A stretch of 64,000 nucleotides of DNA, taken from positions 278,770,598-278,834,597 of the forward strand of contig CM062804.1 of NCBI GenBank assembly GCA_031772625.1. Reading direction: 5' to 3'. Shown here in pieces: positions 32,608-43,278 of this stretch. Origin of the DNA: Pinus tabuliformis (Eukaryota > Streptophyta > Pinopsida > Pinales > Pinaceae). Each line of letters opens with the position of its first letter. The first letter of the stretch is position 1. The notes under the pieces were generated by a model. The model searched no databases. It was not told the origin of the DNA and saw nothing but the letters and a program-made list of their open reading frames with translations. The translations under genes were made by a program, and so were the position numbers.

Positions 32608-33030
32608 TTGAAGCCATCCATGCTTTCTTTGATACAACCTAGGTTCCTGGAGCATTTTTGTGAAAATGTGAAACTCACAGTAGCTTCATGTCTCAGTAAA
32701 ATCTTAGCCTTAACAGCGCCGCTACTTCCCTACGATGATGACGTCATGAGCAAGATTTTTCGAGTAATGGTAGGAGCCCTCCAAGGATTGAACAATATCA
32801 ACCTTCTTAATTTCTTTCAGAGGTGAAAAATTTTATAATCTATGGAAAAATACGGATTTGGTATAATTATGTTGGATCTAGAATATCATGACTTAATCCT
32901 CCATAAGCTCCAATGATTTTCCATAAAAATGACAACATCACATCCAAAAAATTTCAAAACAAAGATGCAAAAGATCATATCCCTAATATTGGGATAAGAT
33001 AAGGCAATATGCAAACAATCGAGGTCCAAA
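32608..33030 (+). pseudogene. PDS5-like sister-chromatid cohesion gene relic
   Basis: The plus frame to 32826 encodes LKPSMLSLIQPRFLEHF, ENVKLTVASCLSKILALTAP, then PYDDDVMSKIFRVMVGAL. Established PDS5 proteins have a matching series: VKVAVASC, ITAP, PYDDD.M...F. A further piece near 32850-32990 reads GIIMLDLEYHDLILHK, then SHPKNFKTKMQKIISLIL, matching the next PDS5 segment (VVMLDLECD and so on). Stops occur within it, so it is a dead fragment. The codons before the insertion of I are at 23882-23892. PDS5 is a HEAT-repeat regulator of cohesin in the nucleus. No intron was seen between the two blocks, so it could be a processed copy or decayed exons. Confidence 0.72.
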
Positions 33031-34720
33031 TTGTTGGCCATTCAAAGGAAGGAGCTAATTGTATCACTTGTTTCCTATGAAGCAGTTTGGGAGTTGGTTA
33101 AACAAAACATAAAACTACTTAAAATGAAGTTGACCAAGGAGGAACTAACAAATATTTGTGGGGACAACAAGAATGAACTAAGAAGGAAAATAATATTCTT
33201 TGTATGGAAGGGATGTTGGGAACTTAACCATTCATGTCCATGTGATACGAAGGAGGAAACAAGGACAAAACTAAAGGAAATTCCTTCATACCATGAGGAT
33301 TCATCTAAAGGATATGAGTAGTCAAGTACATATGGTGAGAAGCAACACAAAGTTATTCAAAGAGACTTGCAGGACAAGCCAATAATAATCAATCAACTTG
33401 AAAAAGTACATGGGGAAAGGAAGGAGGTATTTCTTGATAGTGATATGGTAGACTCTTGTCTCTAGGAGGACATCCATAAATAATATGAGCAACCAAGCAT
33501 AAATAAGAGTGCACCGGTGCATCCATGTTTGATAACCAAAGAGGATGGACAACAAATTTTCGCCACGTGTGGAGAAGGCCACGAAGAAGACATTCAAGGA
33601 GACTTAAACGAGGATCTAGTGATGGAAATGTAGTATGATAAGTGTGAAAAATATAGTATGCAGGAAGACCCATTTCTGGAGAGTCAGTCAAAGGTTCAAG
33701 GTGAATCTAGGATAGTTGAGCATCCAATGTAGATAGATACAAAATAATTTAGCAGGGAACCATAATTTCCAGTAGAGGAATTTCAAGAAACGATCAGGCA
33801 TTTTAACACAAGCCTTATGATGTTGAAGCAAGGAGTCTTGATAGTCTAAGACATTGTCTTACAAGAAAATAGAAAAATTGAGGAGCTCATAGGGGTATGT
33901 GTCGAATCAATGGCCAAGTTGTCTAATGTTGAGGAATAACTCAAGTCCCTCACAAAAAAATAAGAAGAGTACAACTGGGAGTTCCAAAACAACCCTCTAC
34001 AGGAGTACATAGATAAGGCTTGTACCACTAGCAACCCACCTTTATATATCAGGGATAATAGGAAAGAGTTTTACAAATGGATCATGTTGGGTTATTGGGT
34101 GGAGCAGCATGAGTTCAACATCATGAAACATCAACATGGTAGACTTATTCCATGTATGGTCATTTGTGCATTATATCCTTCTGACAAGATTAATTGGCAA
34201 GAGATTATGAATTGGAACTATATTGATGGGATACTCTTATTCAAGGTCATATTGCATCTCGAGCCCTTAAGCACGAGAAATGATGGAGAGTTGAGATGGT
34301 ATCACAATCCATAGGTCCTAGGACTTAGGTGGAATTGGGATCGAGGGGAATCCATTGGGGTCAGGATTGATCGGAGGATTATTTTGGATCCAAGTATCGA
34401 AGGATCCATTCAGGATAATTTAGCATGTAGGCATGGAATAACACACTACTTTGTATGGGATCCTCATATTAATATATAGATCCTTCTGTTTTGGATTGAA
34501 GTGGAATGCTTGAGGGAAGAAACTTTGGGTAGGAGGTTTTGTAATATTCCATTTTTTGGATATGGTCAAAGTGGATGGAATCTGCCTATTTTCGCTAAAT
34601 ACTTGCACCTGCAGCACAAGTACAGCAGGAGGAAAAGAAAGATCCCTAGAGATAGCCTATGGGTTTATTGTAGATCAGTGCCTAGGAAATCATAAATAGA
34701 GGAGTGCTTGTAAGATGGTA
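33031..34720 (+). other. Unrecognised coding-like region
   Basis: Open frames at 33031-33321, 34084-34314 and 34501-34695 on the plus strand encode hydrophilic, protein-like sequence. Examples are LTKEELTNICGDNKNELRRK, YWVEQHEFNIMKHQHGR and RRFCNIPFFGYGQSGWNLP. Stops separate them. I recognise no family. The first frame could continue the PDS5-like relic. The last contains the stretch that recurs at 14754, so this may be a repeat family with a decayed gene. Confidence 0.35.
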
Positions 34721-36653
34721 TGGTAGGGGCTCGCAACACTCCAATTGTCACAAAATCAAAATGGTAGTAAGAGGGTTTGGCTCAGTATGCCTTTAATGCG
34801 GGATATCCAAGCTCACTCATGAATCCAAATGTTGGGGGTATATGGAGCAATCTCAAAGAGATATGGTTTCTTCTTCTAGTGGCCTAAACATGGAAATGAG
34901 ATAGCTTGAACTAAAGTTGAAGTGGTGATGGAGAGGGGAGGAGAAGGAGGAAATCAGGGGTGAAGGGCTATAATAAATAGAGTCCTCACACACTGTATTT
35001 CAACAAAAACATGAAGAGTAAGAAGGTGGAATGGAAATAATAGGGGGAGTTGGTTTAAAGCTTTAGGATGCATATTAATGGGTATCAATCTCTATCTCAA
35101 CAGTTGAGGTAAGTCTGAGCCACCACAGGTACTGTAAGATACTCACATATAAGAGTAAATCTGAAGGGTGATGGTACTATAGGCATAAAGATAACATAAG
35201 TAACTTTGTGGTCTCACATAGGTACTCTTCTATTTAGCAGTGAAGAAAAATCCATTTATCAGCAAAAACACGACAACTTCCTTAACATTGTTTTAAGGAA
35301 GAAATACACAATGAAATGAAGTTACAAGAGGGAAAACTTACTGCAAATCAACCATGTTTGGAATCAGCAAAAAAAAATCCTTTAATATTAAAGGTCCAAT
35401 AACCAGTTTGTACATCCAGTAATGAAATCAGTGAAGCCCTCCCATGAATATGGAAAATTGAGCCCAAATCAGCCTCATGGATATCAGCCCTCGTGGGTCT
35501 AAGAATCTCTGCAACCTCGCGGAACCATAACCTCTACATAGTATTTCTTCCCCACTTTTACAAGAAGAGAGGGGTACTGTCATTATAGTTTACAAAAGTA
35601 TCTTAGCCCAAGCCCCAGCTGTCATACTAAACTAGTTGTCTTATCTTCATGACAAGCTCTGTTGCCCCCAAAAAGATTACAATGGGATCAAATCCGTTTC
35701 TTGAAGAAATACACAAATGAATGCACAGAGAAGGAGAATTGAGAGAGAAATGAGGAGGTGTCCCCTTTCTTAGTGGAGGCCTCAGAAGGAGCCATGTTCC
35801 TGCTATGATAGACTCTCTTCAGCTATTTTAGGCGGTTCATTTATACATCAACCGACTTAGGTCAATTCTCCACCTAAAATGTCTTTGGCGCCAACTGATA
35901 GAGTCATGTTGCATGTCATCTTTCTTTACATGCATCCATAAGCCTCGTAAAGCACCCAATGGCCAACTCATTTGTCTTTTAAAGCCTCAGTGAAATGTTA
36001 TCGATGTATCGTGGGCTTTTAACCATTTGAACAAGAGAACATGTGGGTTGTTAAATCATTCAAATATGTGAATCAGCGGGCACTTTCAATTGAGTCTTAG
36101 GACCTCTTTGTTTCAACCCCTTTTATGAATTTTCCCATAGGAACATAGGCGGAGACCGGGGGCTTTTCCTTAAAGTGCTTAAGGCCTTCAATAAATGCAT
36201 GGTTGGCCTCTTTCTTTATATCTCAACTAATCCCTTACAGATTGATTTCCCAGGATCAAAAATTTTATAGTTCGTCGTTTATAATATATTGTGTCTAGGA
36301 CCCTTCCTCATCACATCATAATCGTCGATAAACTCAGGACCCAACATCGCCGATCGTCGTTGTCGATAACCTACTAACATCGCTTCTCACATCGTCACTG
36401 TCACGTGTCACCTTCTGAGTGGTTCCATGTGGCACTCAGAAATGGCCCTATAGGACCCCTAAAAATTCCAAAAACGAGTGACACGTGTCCCCTCGCCACA
36501 TCATCATCCATGGGTGCCACGTCAGCCGCCACATTAGCTCTAAGGACAAATCAGAAGCCACCATGTGGCCCCCTGGATGAGAGAGAAAAAGGCCTGTCAT
36601 ACCTTGCTTTTTCCATGCTTTTCTTTGTTAATGAATTTCTCACCTCCCATAGT
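34721..36653. other. Unassigned non-coding DNA
   Basis: No convincing coding frame, LTR pair or RNA gene was seen. The later part, 36300-36400, is rich in ATCG/CGAT motifs that run into the minisatellite. Together with the primer-site-like sequence at 37197, this stretch could include a Tat-type LTR, but its left end was not found. Confidence 0.4.
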
Positions 36654-36857
36654 GATATTACACTATATCAGAATCGACCCCCCCGCAATATTACAATGTA
36701 TCGCAATCGACCCCCAAACGATATTACATTGTATGGCAATCGCCCCCTGGATATATTAAATATTACACTGTATCACAATCGTCCCCTAGGTGATATTACA
36801 ATATATCGCAATCGGCCCCCCGACGATATTACATTGTATTGCAATCAGCCGATAAAC
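36654..36857. repeat. Six-unit minisatellite (31-41 bp units)
   Basis: Units start at 36654, 36685, 36720, 36761, 36792 and 36825. Each has the form GATATTACAxTGTATxGCA followed by ATCGxCCCC. In one plus frame, part of the 154-codon ORF 36405-36869, they encode a repeated DITLYxNRPP-like peptide. The units are diverged, so the array is not recent. Confidence 0.88.
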
Positions 36858-37429
36858 GTTGTGTCATGACCAGCCGATGTCAATATATGATATCGGCAAT
36901 CGACGGATCATAGTTTTTGCAATCACTGATGTTATTTGCTTCCTGGTCCCCGCCGATACCGATATGCGATTGTGATGAACTGTCCCAAGTCTCGATTGTG
37001 ATTTTTCTTCAATGCTTAGCCGTTTTTGGGTTTTCTGAGCTTTTTAAAGGGATTCTTAAACAAGAACTAACTTCTGATCTAGGAACCCTTTTTTGGACTT
37101 CTATATACCATCAGAAAGCTCTTTTTGAGCATCAAACATCACTTCTATTTGGCTTCTGAAGCCATTGGTGACTGAACAAGCAATGATTGACACCATTGGA
37201 TCCTACTGGGGATAGTGCCTTGCTGTCAAGGTGCTAAGAACATGCAGACTATCATCCTTCACCATTGGGCATGGAGTGAGTAATATATGTACTTTATAAT
37301 CAGCAAAATATCCATGGGACCTTTCTCTATCCATTTACATGTAGAAAATAAAAAATCTAACAACTAAAAGTAAATTCTTGGATGGTGAGCTTATTTATGT
37401 AAAATCCTACATTATGCATAGTGCTTAAT
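36858..37429. other. Unassigned DNA with a possible Tat-type primer site
   Basis: The stretch after the minisatellite continues ATCGG-rich sequence to about 36970, then holds no gene I can support. At 37189-37212 the string TTGACACCATTGGATCCTAC and following TGGGGA resembles an LTR end plus a tRNA-Arg-type primer site, listed separately. Confidence 0.4.
37197..37212 (+). other. Possible degenerate tRNA-Arg-type primer binding site
   Basis: The sequence TGGATCCTACTGGGGA resembles the J site TGGTGACTCCGCTGGGGA with a two-base gap and substitutions. An LTR-like end TTGACA lies four bases before it. If real, a Tat-type 5' LTR lies to the left, containing the minisatellite. No second LTR was seen. 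Confidence 0.3.
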
Positions 37430-37990
37430 TTAGCTAAGTATGTTCAAATATCCAGTAGAACCAGGCTAGCATTAGAGTATTGGACCACATGCCTTCATAC
37501 TGCTGAAAAAACAAAATCAAAAGTAGAATGCACCATGAAAAATGAGCAAACGAAGAACTTGATACATGCTCTTGAAATGACCTCTGGTGCTGATGGAAGA
37601 ATAGGTTCATGTACTTAGCCAGAAGGTCATGGAATAGAATAGGAATATCTGTAGCAGCTTTGATTTCACCTGCAGCTTGTTGACCAATAACCTCTTGGTC
37701 AGGGCGGTTACAGAAACCCTTCAGCTCATCAACTTTAGAGTTTCCAAGAAAATATGGCGGTTGCTCATTTACTTCCCCTTTTTCAATGGGACATTTGTCA
37801 TGGAAATATGCAACAGACTCTTCACTGTCTGAACAGTAAGAGTCATAGACTGGACGGTTTTTTTAGTATTATTGACAAGAATCTTACTGCAACAAGCAAC
37901 AACAACATTTGCATGTTCTTTCATCTTTCGGTTCTTCTTGAGAAACTTTATGTTGGGATATTTCTCCCCACTTATTGGTAAACAACTCTT
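37430..37990 (-). pseudogene. Gene-like remnant of unknown identity
   Basis: On the minus strand a frame without stops from about 37858 to 37500 encodes SDSEESVAYFHDKC, then NEQPPYFLGNSKVDELKGFC and PDQEVIGQQAAGEIKAATD. A second minus frame further upstream (37960-37770) encodes KYPNIKFLKKNRKMKEHAN and continues to a stop. Which is real cannot be decided. The amino-acid make-up looks protein-like, but I do not recognise it. It ends at the 5' LTR of G. Confidence 0.35.
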
Positions 37991-37994
37991 TCTG

Positions 37995-38583
37995 TGATCA
38001 GGTGCTCAGTAATTAGCCCAAAAATCAAAGTTCTCATAATGGCTCGAAACCTAAATGGCCATGTCTGCCTTGAAAAAAGGATACTAATGTAACTCATTTC
38101 ATTGAAAACTTAGTTCATAAGAGGAAGCTATTAAGTTCTATTCACTTTGCTAAACAGGCGAAATTTTCAAAACAAAATGCCCAGTCACTGCACAGTCAAT
38201 GGTATGTACTAACGTGGCCAATTACTAGGTAGGGTCAATGGATGGTCAACATCTAATCACAATGCGACAAGTTTTGTGTTCTTATTGTTTGTTAAGAGGT
38301 GGTGATGTAGCGTATTTATATTGGTTAGAATAGGACCAATGAGAATGGGACAAGGAGAAAGATGGGAGGCCACCATGTGTCCCTCCCCAAAGGTCAGGCT
38401 CGGCACTGTTTAACAAAAATATTATGCAGGCGTCGGGGTTCGACCCAGCAATCTCCACTCCAAAGACCAACCTCTATACCACCTCCGCTACTGCATGTTT
38501 CTTACCACCATATTGCTTCATACATCTTTGAAGTGTATCATTTTTACAATGGGCGGTTATGAGGGCTAGCCTGTAGGCCAACC
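37995..38583 (+). repeat. 5' LTR of G, first part
   Basis: It starts TGATCAGGTGCTCAG and aligns along its length with 63466-64000 and, in reverse, with 10895-10340. It is cut at 38583 by J and continues at 53832 after the duplicated CAACC (38579-38583 and 53832-53836). Confidence 0.88.
38436..38500 (-). other. tRNA-like Pol III box segment in G 5' LTR
   Basis: Read on the minus strand, A-box-like GGTGGTATAGAGGTTGG (38468-38484) is followed by B-box-like GGGTCGAACC (38437-38446). This is antisense to the LTR. The equivalent segments are at 10420 and 63905. Confidence 0.6.
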
Positions 38584-39634
38584 TGTCACACGGAATGAGT
38601 CAATATTGCGGACAAGATTGACCTCCCTAGTATCTAATGATATCTAGTGACAAGCAAGCCAATCAAAAACTATATTTCTCTAAATATGCAATTTATAAAC
38701 AAAGGCAAACAAGTGTTTTAGGACTACCTTGGGTCCAATGCAAGTTTGTGGAAGCCTCGCTCCTTTGATACAAATGAGCTCCCTTGTAGCAAATCTGCAA
38801 ACACAAACAAGCACACAAATTAAATAGCACCTGAAAAGCCAATATCATAAAGCATACTTATCACGATGATCAAGGAATTCATGAAACAAATGACATAAGA
38901 AAATTTGTTGAGAAAAATGAATCTGATTGTATTAATTAAAATCAAAGAAGAACTTTACAACCTGTGCCTTGATGCTGTACAAGCTCCTCCCAGGGTCCAA
39001 CAAGAAGTCTCCTCTACTTTGACAAGTTTCACTCTCTTCCCAATGAAGCCAAAAGGTATGTGATCTCTCCTCTCAAGCTCAACTAGGAAGTCTCAATTCC
39101 ACCAGCGTTTACCCTCAAAAATGTTCAGGTTCTAACCTCTCTAGCAACCAGCCCAATGCCTTAATTTATAGTGCAATGTAGGGAAGTTACTAGGTCCTCC
39201 TTCAAAGGGATAAAGCCCTCCTTCAAAGGGATAGCCCCTCTCATCAAGGGATTAGCTCCGTCTCTTTTGGGATGCATGAACCACCTAAGAGCGAACCATA
39301 CACGTCAAAATTCCTTCTAGAATCATCTAGAATTAACCCAAAGTGAGTTTTTTAGAATAAACTTGCGCCTTTTTGACTTTCACAGGGGTCCGCACCCACT
39401 CCTTTAGGGACAGAGCGGGCAGATCTACAGGTAATATGAACAGAGGGTGCGGGACCGCAGGCAACAGTGAGAGAAAGTGCGGAACCAGAACTTTGTTGAT
39501 TTTTAATGTCTTTCTCTCATTTTCAAAGCTTGACATGAAGAGCTGAGGTCTGAGACATGCTTAGGAGGACAGTATAAGTGATGATAGACCCATACTGACT
39601 GCAAATAGTCATGGTGACAATATTTTGTGTAACA
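38584..39634 (-). repeat. 3' LTR of element J
   Basis: It begins TGTCACACGGAATGAG and ends TTTTGTGTAACA in plus view. It contains the GC-rich motif GGTCCGCACCC (39387) with its inverse GGGTGCGGGACC (39445). The target duplication CAACC precedes it. Confidence 0.95.
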
Positions 39635-39650
39635 AATTGCCCCCTAAAGT
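39635..39650 (-). other. Polypurine tract of J
   Basis: The minus strand reads TTTAGGGGGCAATT directly before the 3' LTR, as expected for a Tat element. Confidence 0.75.
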
Positions 39651-41400
39651 GCGAAGTCTGTAGTAGATGGGGATTTCATTTATCATCTAGGAAGAGTGAA
39701 GTACTTTATCATTTCGAGGATCATCTTGTGGAGAGCCTGGTTGGAACCTGTAAAAAAATTCAATGCAAAATATATATATGAGATCATATCATTCCTGAGG
39801 TAGGCATTCCCATACTCAAATCAAAATTGACTAGAAAACTAACTACTGCTCTGATATAGGAATGATCTTGTAATACATCACAAGTATAGACACATGTAGA
39901 CACAGTATGGACGCAGCCATCTGTTTATGAATAGTCCACAGTATAATGAATACAAAATTCCTTGCAGCCTGGATGGCGGAAACTAGATCCAGGGTCTTCA
40001 TTTCTACTTCCCGAAACAGTACGATTCTATCCATGCGAATGAATGTGTTGAAGTCGAACATGGTAGAAACCACTTGATTACCAGTCGATGATGTAAACTG
40101 TTAACAAATGTGAGAGAAACCACCAGTAATGTCAATGGCTCTCAAAGTACTCAGTACAATCCATGAGATGTGAATAGATGTGTTGATGTCGAACATGTCA
40201 CGGAATCCTTTGATCGAAGGTCAATGATGCAACCTATCGTCGAATGTGAGAAACCTGCCATTGAGGCATGTAGATCCCAAGGTACTGACGATTTCTAGAT
40301 CATATTTCTAGATAATGAGCTAAAGTCGATAGAAAGTGATCCATCGTAGGCAAGCCCACAACACGAAATCATAGATGAAGTTTGAAGAAATTTAGTTGCA
40401 ACGACTGACTCAGGGATGGTCAAGATGGATGACAGATATTTTGCAGATGAGAGGCTTATTTGCGCTAAACTCTTGAACACATAATGACACAGCAGATGGT
40501 TTGGTGACAATTGACCCAAAGTTAATACCCAGTAACCGGCTAAAGACTTTCAATGTGGTTTGATCAACTGTTAAGCAAAGGATTTCCCAAACTAGGTGAA
40601 TAAAAAGTGTTGTGTTCAAGAGTGGTTACAAAGTATGACAAACAGGCTCATTTTTCTCTCTTTTGCCCCAACATTTCTGGCAAGTACCTCTTTATTCTTG
40701 ACAAGCTTGAGGAGGATAACATTTGCTTGATTATAAGCTCATCCTTCGGATGAGTCCAACTTAGTTTAAATTCGAACCCTAAGAAGGAGTGCTCCGTTCA
40801 TGTTTGTAATTGAACAGGTCATTTACTGTTAAATTTTAATGAGTCCAGTATAGGAGAAACTCGGTGTTTTTCAATTTTAGAGAGTCTGAAAAAAATTAAG
40901 AAGACTCCATGGTTGACCTTTTTCATAAATTTGTGTCTCCCAAGCCTGAAAAAGTATAAAATAATACTTGAGTGAACCGCTTGATCATTACGACCAAGGA
41001 GTACTTTTCATAATTAGTGCCTCTGATCCGAAAAAGTAAAAAGGTGATCAATGACACGTCGTTTTATAACCAATATCGAATTTGAAACGACAAAAATCCA
41101 GCAATCTTTTCATGTTTTTACGGTCAAAAAAAGAGTTGTAAGTGGACCGTCTTTTTAGTTCCATTTTAACGAGTTTAAAAAGAAAAACTCGGTGATATTT
41201 TCATGTTTTAGGAGTTAGAAAAGAGTTTAAAGGTGACTCTAATGTTTTTTTGTTGAAAATGACCGATTTTGCCTGAAAAATCCGTTATTCTGAACGAAAG
41301 CTCAAACATTACTCATACCTGTTTAAAATGGATAAAAACGCTGCAAAAGTTACCTTTTCAAAGTGAAACATAAACAAATTAACAACTCATTTATTCAAAA
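39651..41400. other. 3' non-coding region of J upstream of the antisense gene
   Basis: About 1.75 kb shows no supported gene. It includes a two-unit tandem repeat (40017-40290), a primer-site-like string at 39845-39857, and between 40830 and 41220 diverged copies of a segment containing AAACTCGGTG. In element orientation this is the 3' untranslated region. For the antisense gene it is the upstream flank and may hold its promoter. Confidence 0.55.
40017..40290. repeat. Two-unit tandem repeat, period about 135 bp
   Basis: Units start at 40017 and 40152 with CAGTAC and share GTGTTGA.GTCGAACATG and CGAATGTGAGA.A segments. They are clearly diverged from each other. Confidence 0.7.
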
Positions 41401-41404
41401 AACT

Positions 41405-41412
41405 TATAAAAA
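41405..41412 (+). promoter_or_regulatory. TATA-like box for antisense gene of J
   Basis: The sequence TATAAAAA lies about 460 bp before the first Met of the plant-mobile-domain-like gene and on its strand. A possible 5' leader intron (41536-41608, GTAATCC to TTTTTTAG) lies between. This is a motif match only. Confidence 0.45.
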
Positions 41413-41639
41413 GCGCTTTCGTCAATTCATTTTTACCGTTTGAGTTTTGGGGAAGAAAATAGAGCTTTTGGTCAGAAACTTCTCGTGAAGATTGCGGAAA
41501 GTCCGTCTGTTGAAATTGAACGCCGTCTCCTCCAGGTAATCCACATCATCCTACTCTTAAATTTCATCTGTTTCAAATTTGTTTTGAGGTTTTAATTTCA
41601 TTTTTTAGAGGATTTTTAGGCTAGAAACCCGCGCGCGGG

Positions 41640-41775
41640 GGCCTGCAGGCACAACACAGGTAGCCTGCGGACCTAGACTTTTTTGTAATGGGCAAAAAGT
41701 CAGGGGTCCGCACCTGCCGTGAAGGCAAGGTGTGGACCCATGCACTGTCTCTAACAGAGAGGGTGCGGTCCCCGT
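41640..41775. repeat. GC-rich motif cluster of J near antisense gene
   Basis: The cluster contains GGTCCGCACC (41706), GGTGTGGACCC (41729), GGGTGCGGTCCCC (41761) and GCCTGCGGACC (41661). The same motif, in both orientations, recurs in both LTRs and in the leader at 52526-52631. Confidence 0.7.
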
Positions 41776-41872
41776 AGCAAGGGTTTTTAACCCTAAATTT
41801 CTCAAAATTAATCCAAAAACTTTGCTTTCAGACATTCTAATTCGCCTTTTTGTTGGATGTAGAGTATACATC

Positions 41873-42992
41873 ATGCTTCATTGGCGAGAACGGGAGCATG
41901 AGGATGTAGATCTCGCCGCGATAAATCATCAACCTTCGATTGATGCATTGAAGGCATACGACTTATACAAATTTTGGGCCATACCTGGCATGAGGGCCCA
42001 GGTGGACTTTCTGCAGTGGCTGGTAGATAGGTGGAGCATACAGGACCAGTGCTTCTTCATTGGTGGTCACCAGCTCGAAATGGAGACGGCAGACTTATAC
42101 TTTTTGACTGGTTTTCCTAAGAGAGGTGAGCATTTGACTCTATTCAGGACTAGGCCAGGTGGCCAGTCTATCGATAGCCTCCAGCTAGAGTTCTGTAACA
42201 ACCAGGCTAGAGGCAAAGGGATAGACATCAAAACCATATCCCTTCCTGAAGTCATGGTAATCGCGTTTACTGTTACCAGGATTTGCAGGAGCGCAGCACT
42301 ACATATAGCCACTGGATCCCAGATGCAGATGGCAGTTGACTGCTTTCAAGGCACCATCTTCAACTGGTGCAATGTTGTCTTGGCTAATGTAAAAGGCCAA
42401 CTGACTAGAGCCAAGAATGGACAACTGAATACCTTTGGATATGGTGCTTTAGTCATGAGCTTTGGTCTGGAGAGGGTCCCAATGTTGGTCCCACAGTACT
42501 TCACTGTTGGAGCTGGAGCTCCTCGAGAGCCCAAACTAATGCGATGGGTTGCAGTTATGGCCCGTCATCCTGAGGAGGGGACAAAGGTCGTTCGATTCAC
42601 ACCTGAGTATTTCCATTGGTTCGAGAACTAGGTTTTTGCTATTCAGGACTTTCCTTACGCTGAGGCAGATTTTCGCGGTGACCCAAACATGGCTCTTCCA
42701 CCAGGAGAGCAATGGGATGACTTAGGTAAAATCATTTTCAACATTTTCCTAATTTATTTATTTTTTTTGTTTTTATCTTGTCCCAAAATTGATAGTAAAA
42801 GTTTCAAATGCAGATGTGGGTCCACAGTGACCAGCTGTTCTCCGGCCTTATGAGAGGAAACAACTAGCTGCAGCGGCGCAAGCCCCACAGGACGAATCAA
42901 CAGAGACCTTGGCCGAATTGGAGAGCCATCTAGAGAATTTGACAGGAGACATTCCAAAGACCATCATAGATGACATTCCTCTTCGACTATAG
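41873..42992 (+). pseudogene. Plant-mobile-domain-like extra gene of J, antisense, two exons
   Basis: This gene lies on the strand opposite to gag-pol. Exon 1 starts at the ATG at 41873; an in-frame ATG at 41732 is also possible. It encodes FLQWLVDRWSIQDQCFFIGG and then ETADLYFLTGFPKRGE, the core pattern of the plant mobile domain (PMD, MAIN/MAIL1-type). It goes on with LPEVMVIAFTVTRICRSAA and RWVAVMARHPEEG. An in-frame TAG at 42629 is followed by an open frame to 42725. A GT-AG intron (42726-42813) then keeps the frame into exon 2 (YERKQLAAAAQAPQDES), which has a TGA at 42828 and ends at 42990-42992. Full length would be about 340-390 aa. The role of PMD proteins in transposons is unknown. 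The two stops suggest decay. Confidence 0.72.
42726..42813 (+). other. 88-nt GT-AG intron in antisense gene
   Basis: The 5' site is TTAG|GTAAAATC and the 3' site AAATGCAG|ATG, with a T-rich centre typical of plant introns. Joining the flanking bases makes a GAT codon and keeps the frame. No transcript evidence is available. Confidence 0.65.
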
Positions 42993-43278
42993 TGCTATGT
43001 GATTGGGGTCCCAGGACCTTTCAGGAGGTTCCTTTGTAAGGTGGCCCTTACAGTGGTTTCTTATCGAGATCATCACTAGTGATAGGATGATCGCCTATTG
43101 TAGACACATATGACATTTTTTCTTTTTGTACTATCATTTTTGCCAATCACAAGGTGTTTTTCAACCTATGATCGAGGACGATGTATATTTTGACACACTC
43201 CTATATTATGCTATATCACTATTACCGACTTATCTTGTAAAACGTGTTATGGAATGTTTTTTACATTTACTTGTATGA

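Noticed and set aside
36654-36857. CRISPR-like array
   Set aside because: Units are diverged, adjacent and without unique spacers, in a plant-type genome. It is a minisatellite.
39333-39536. Minus-strand ORF repeated at 53530-53733
   Set aside because: It is LTR sequence of J present twice, without domain similarity.
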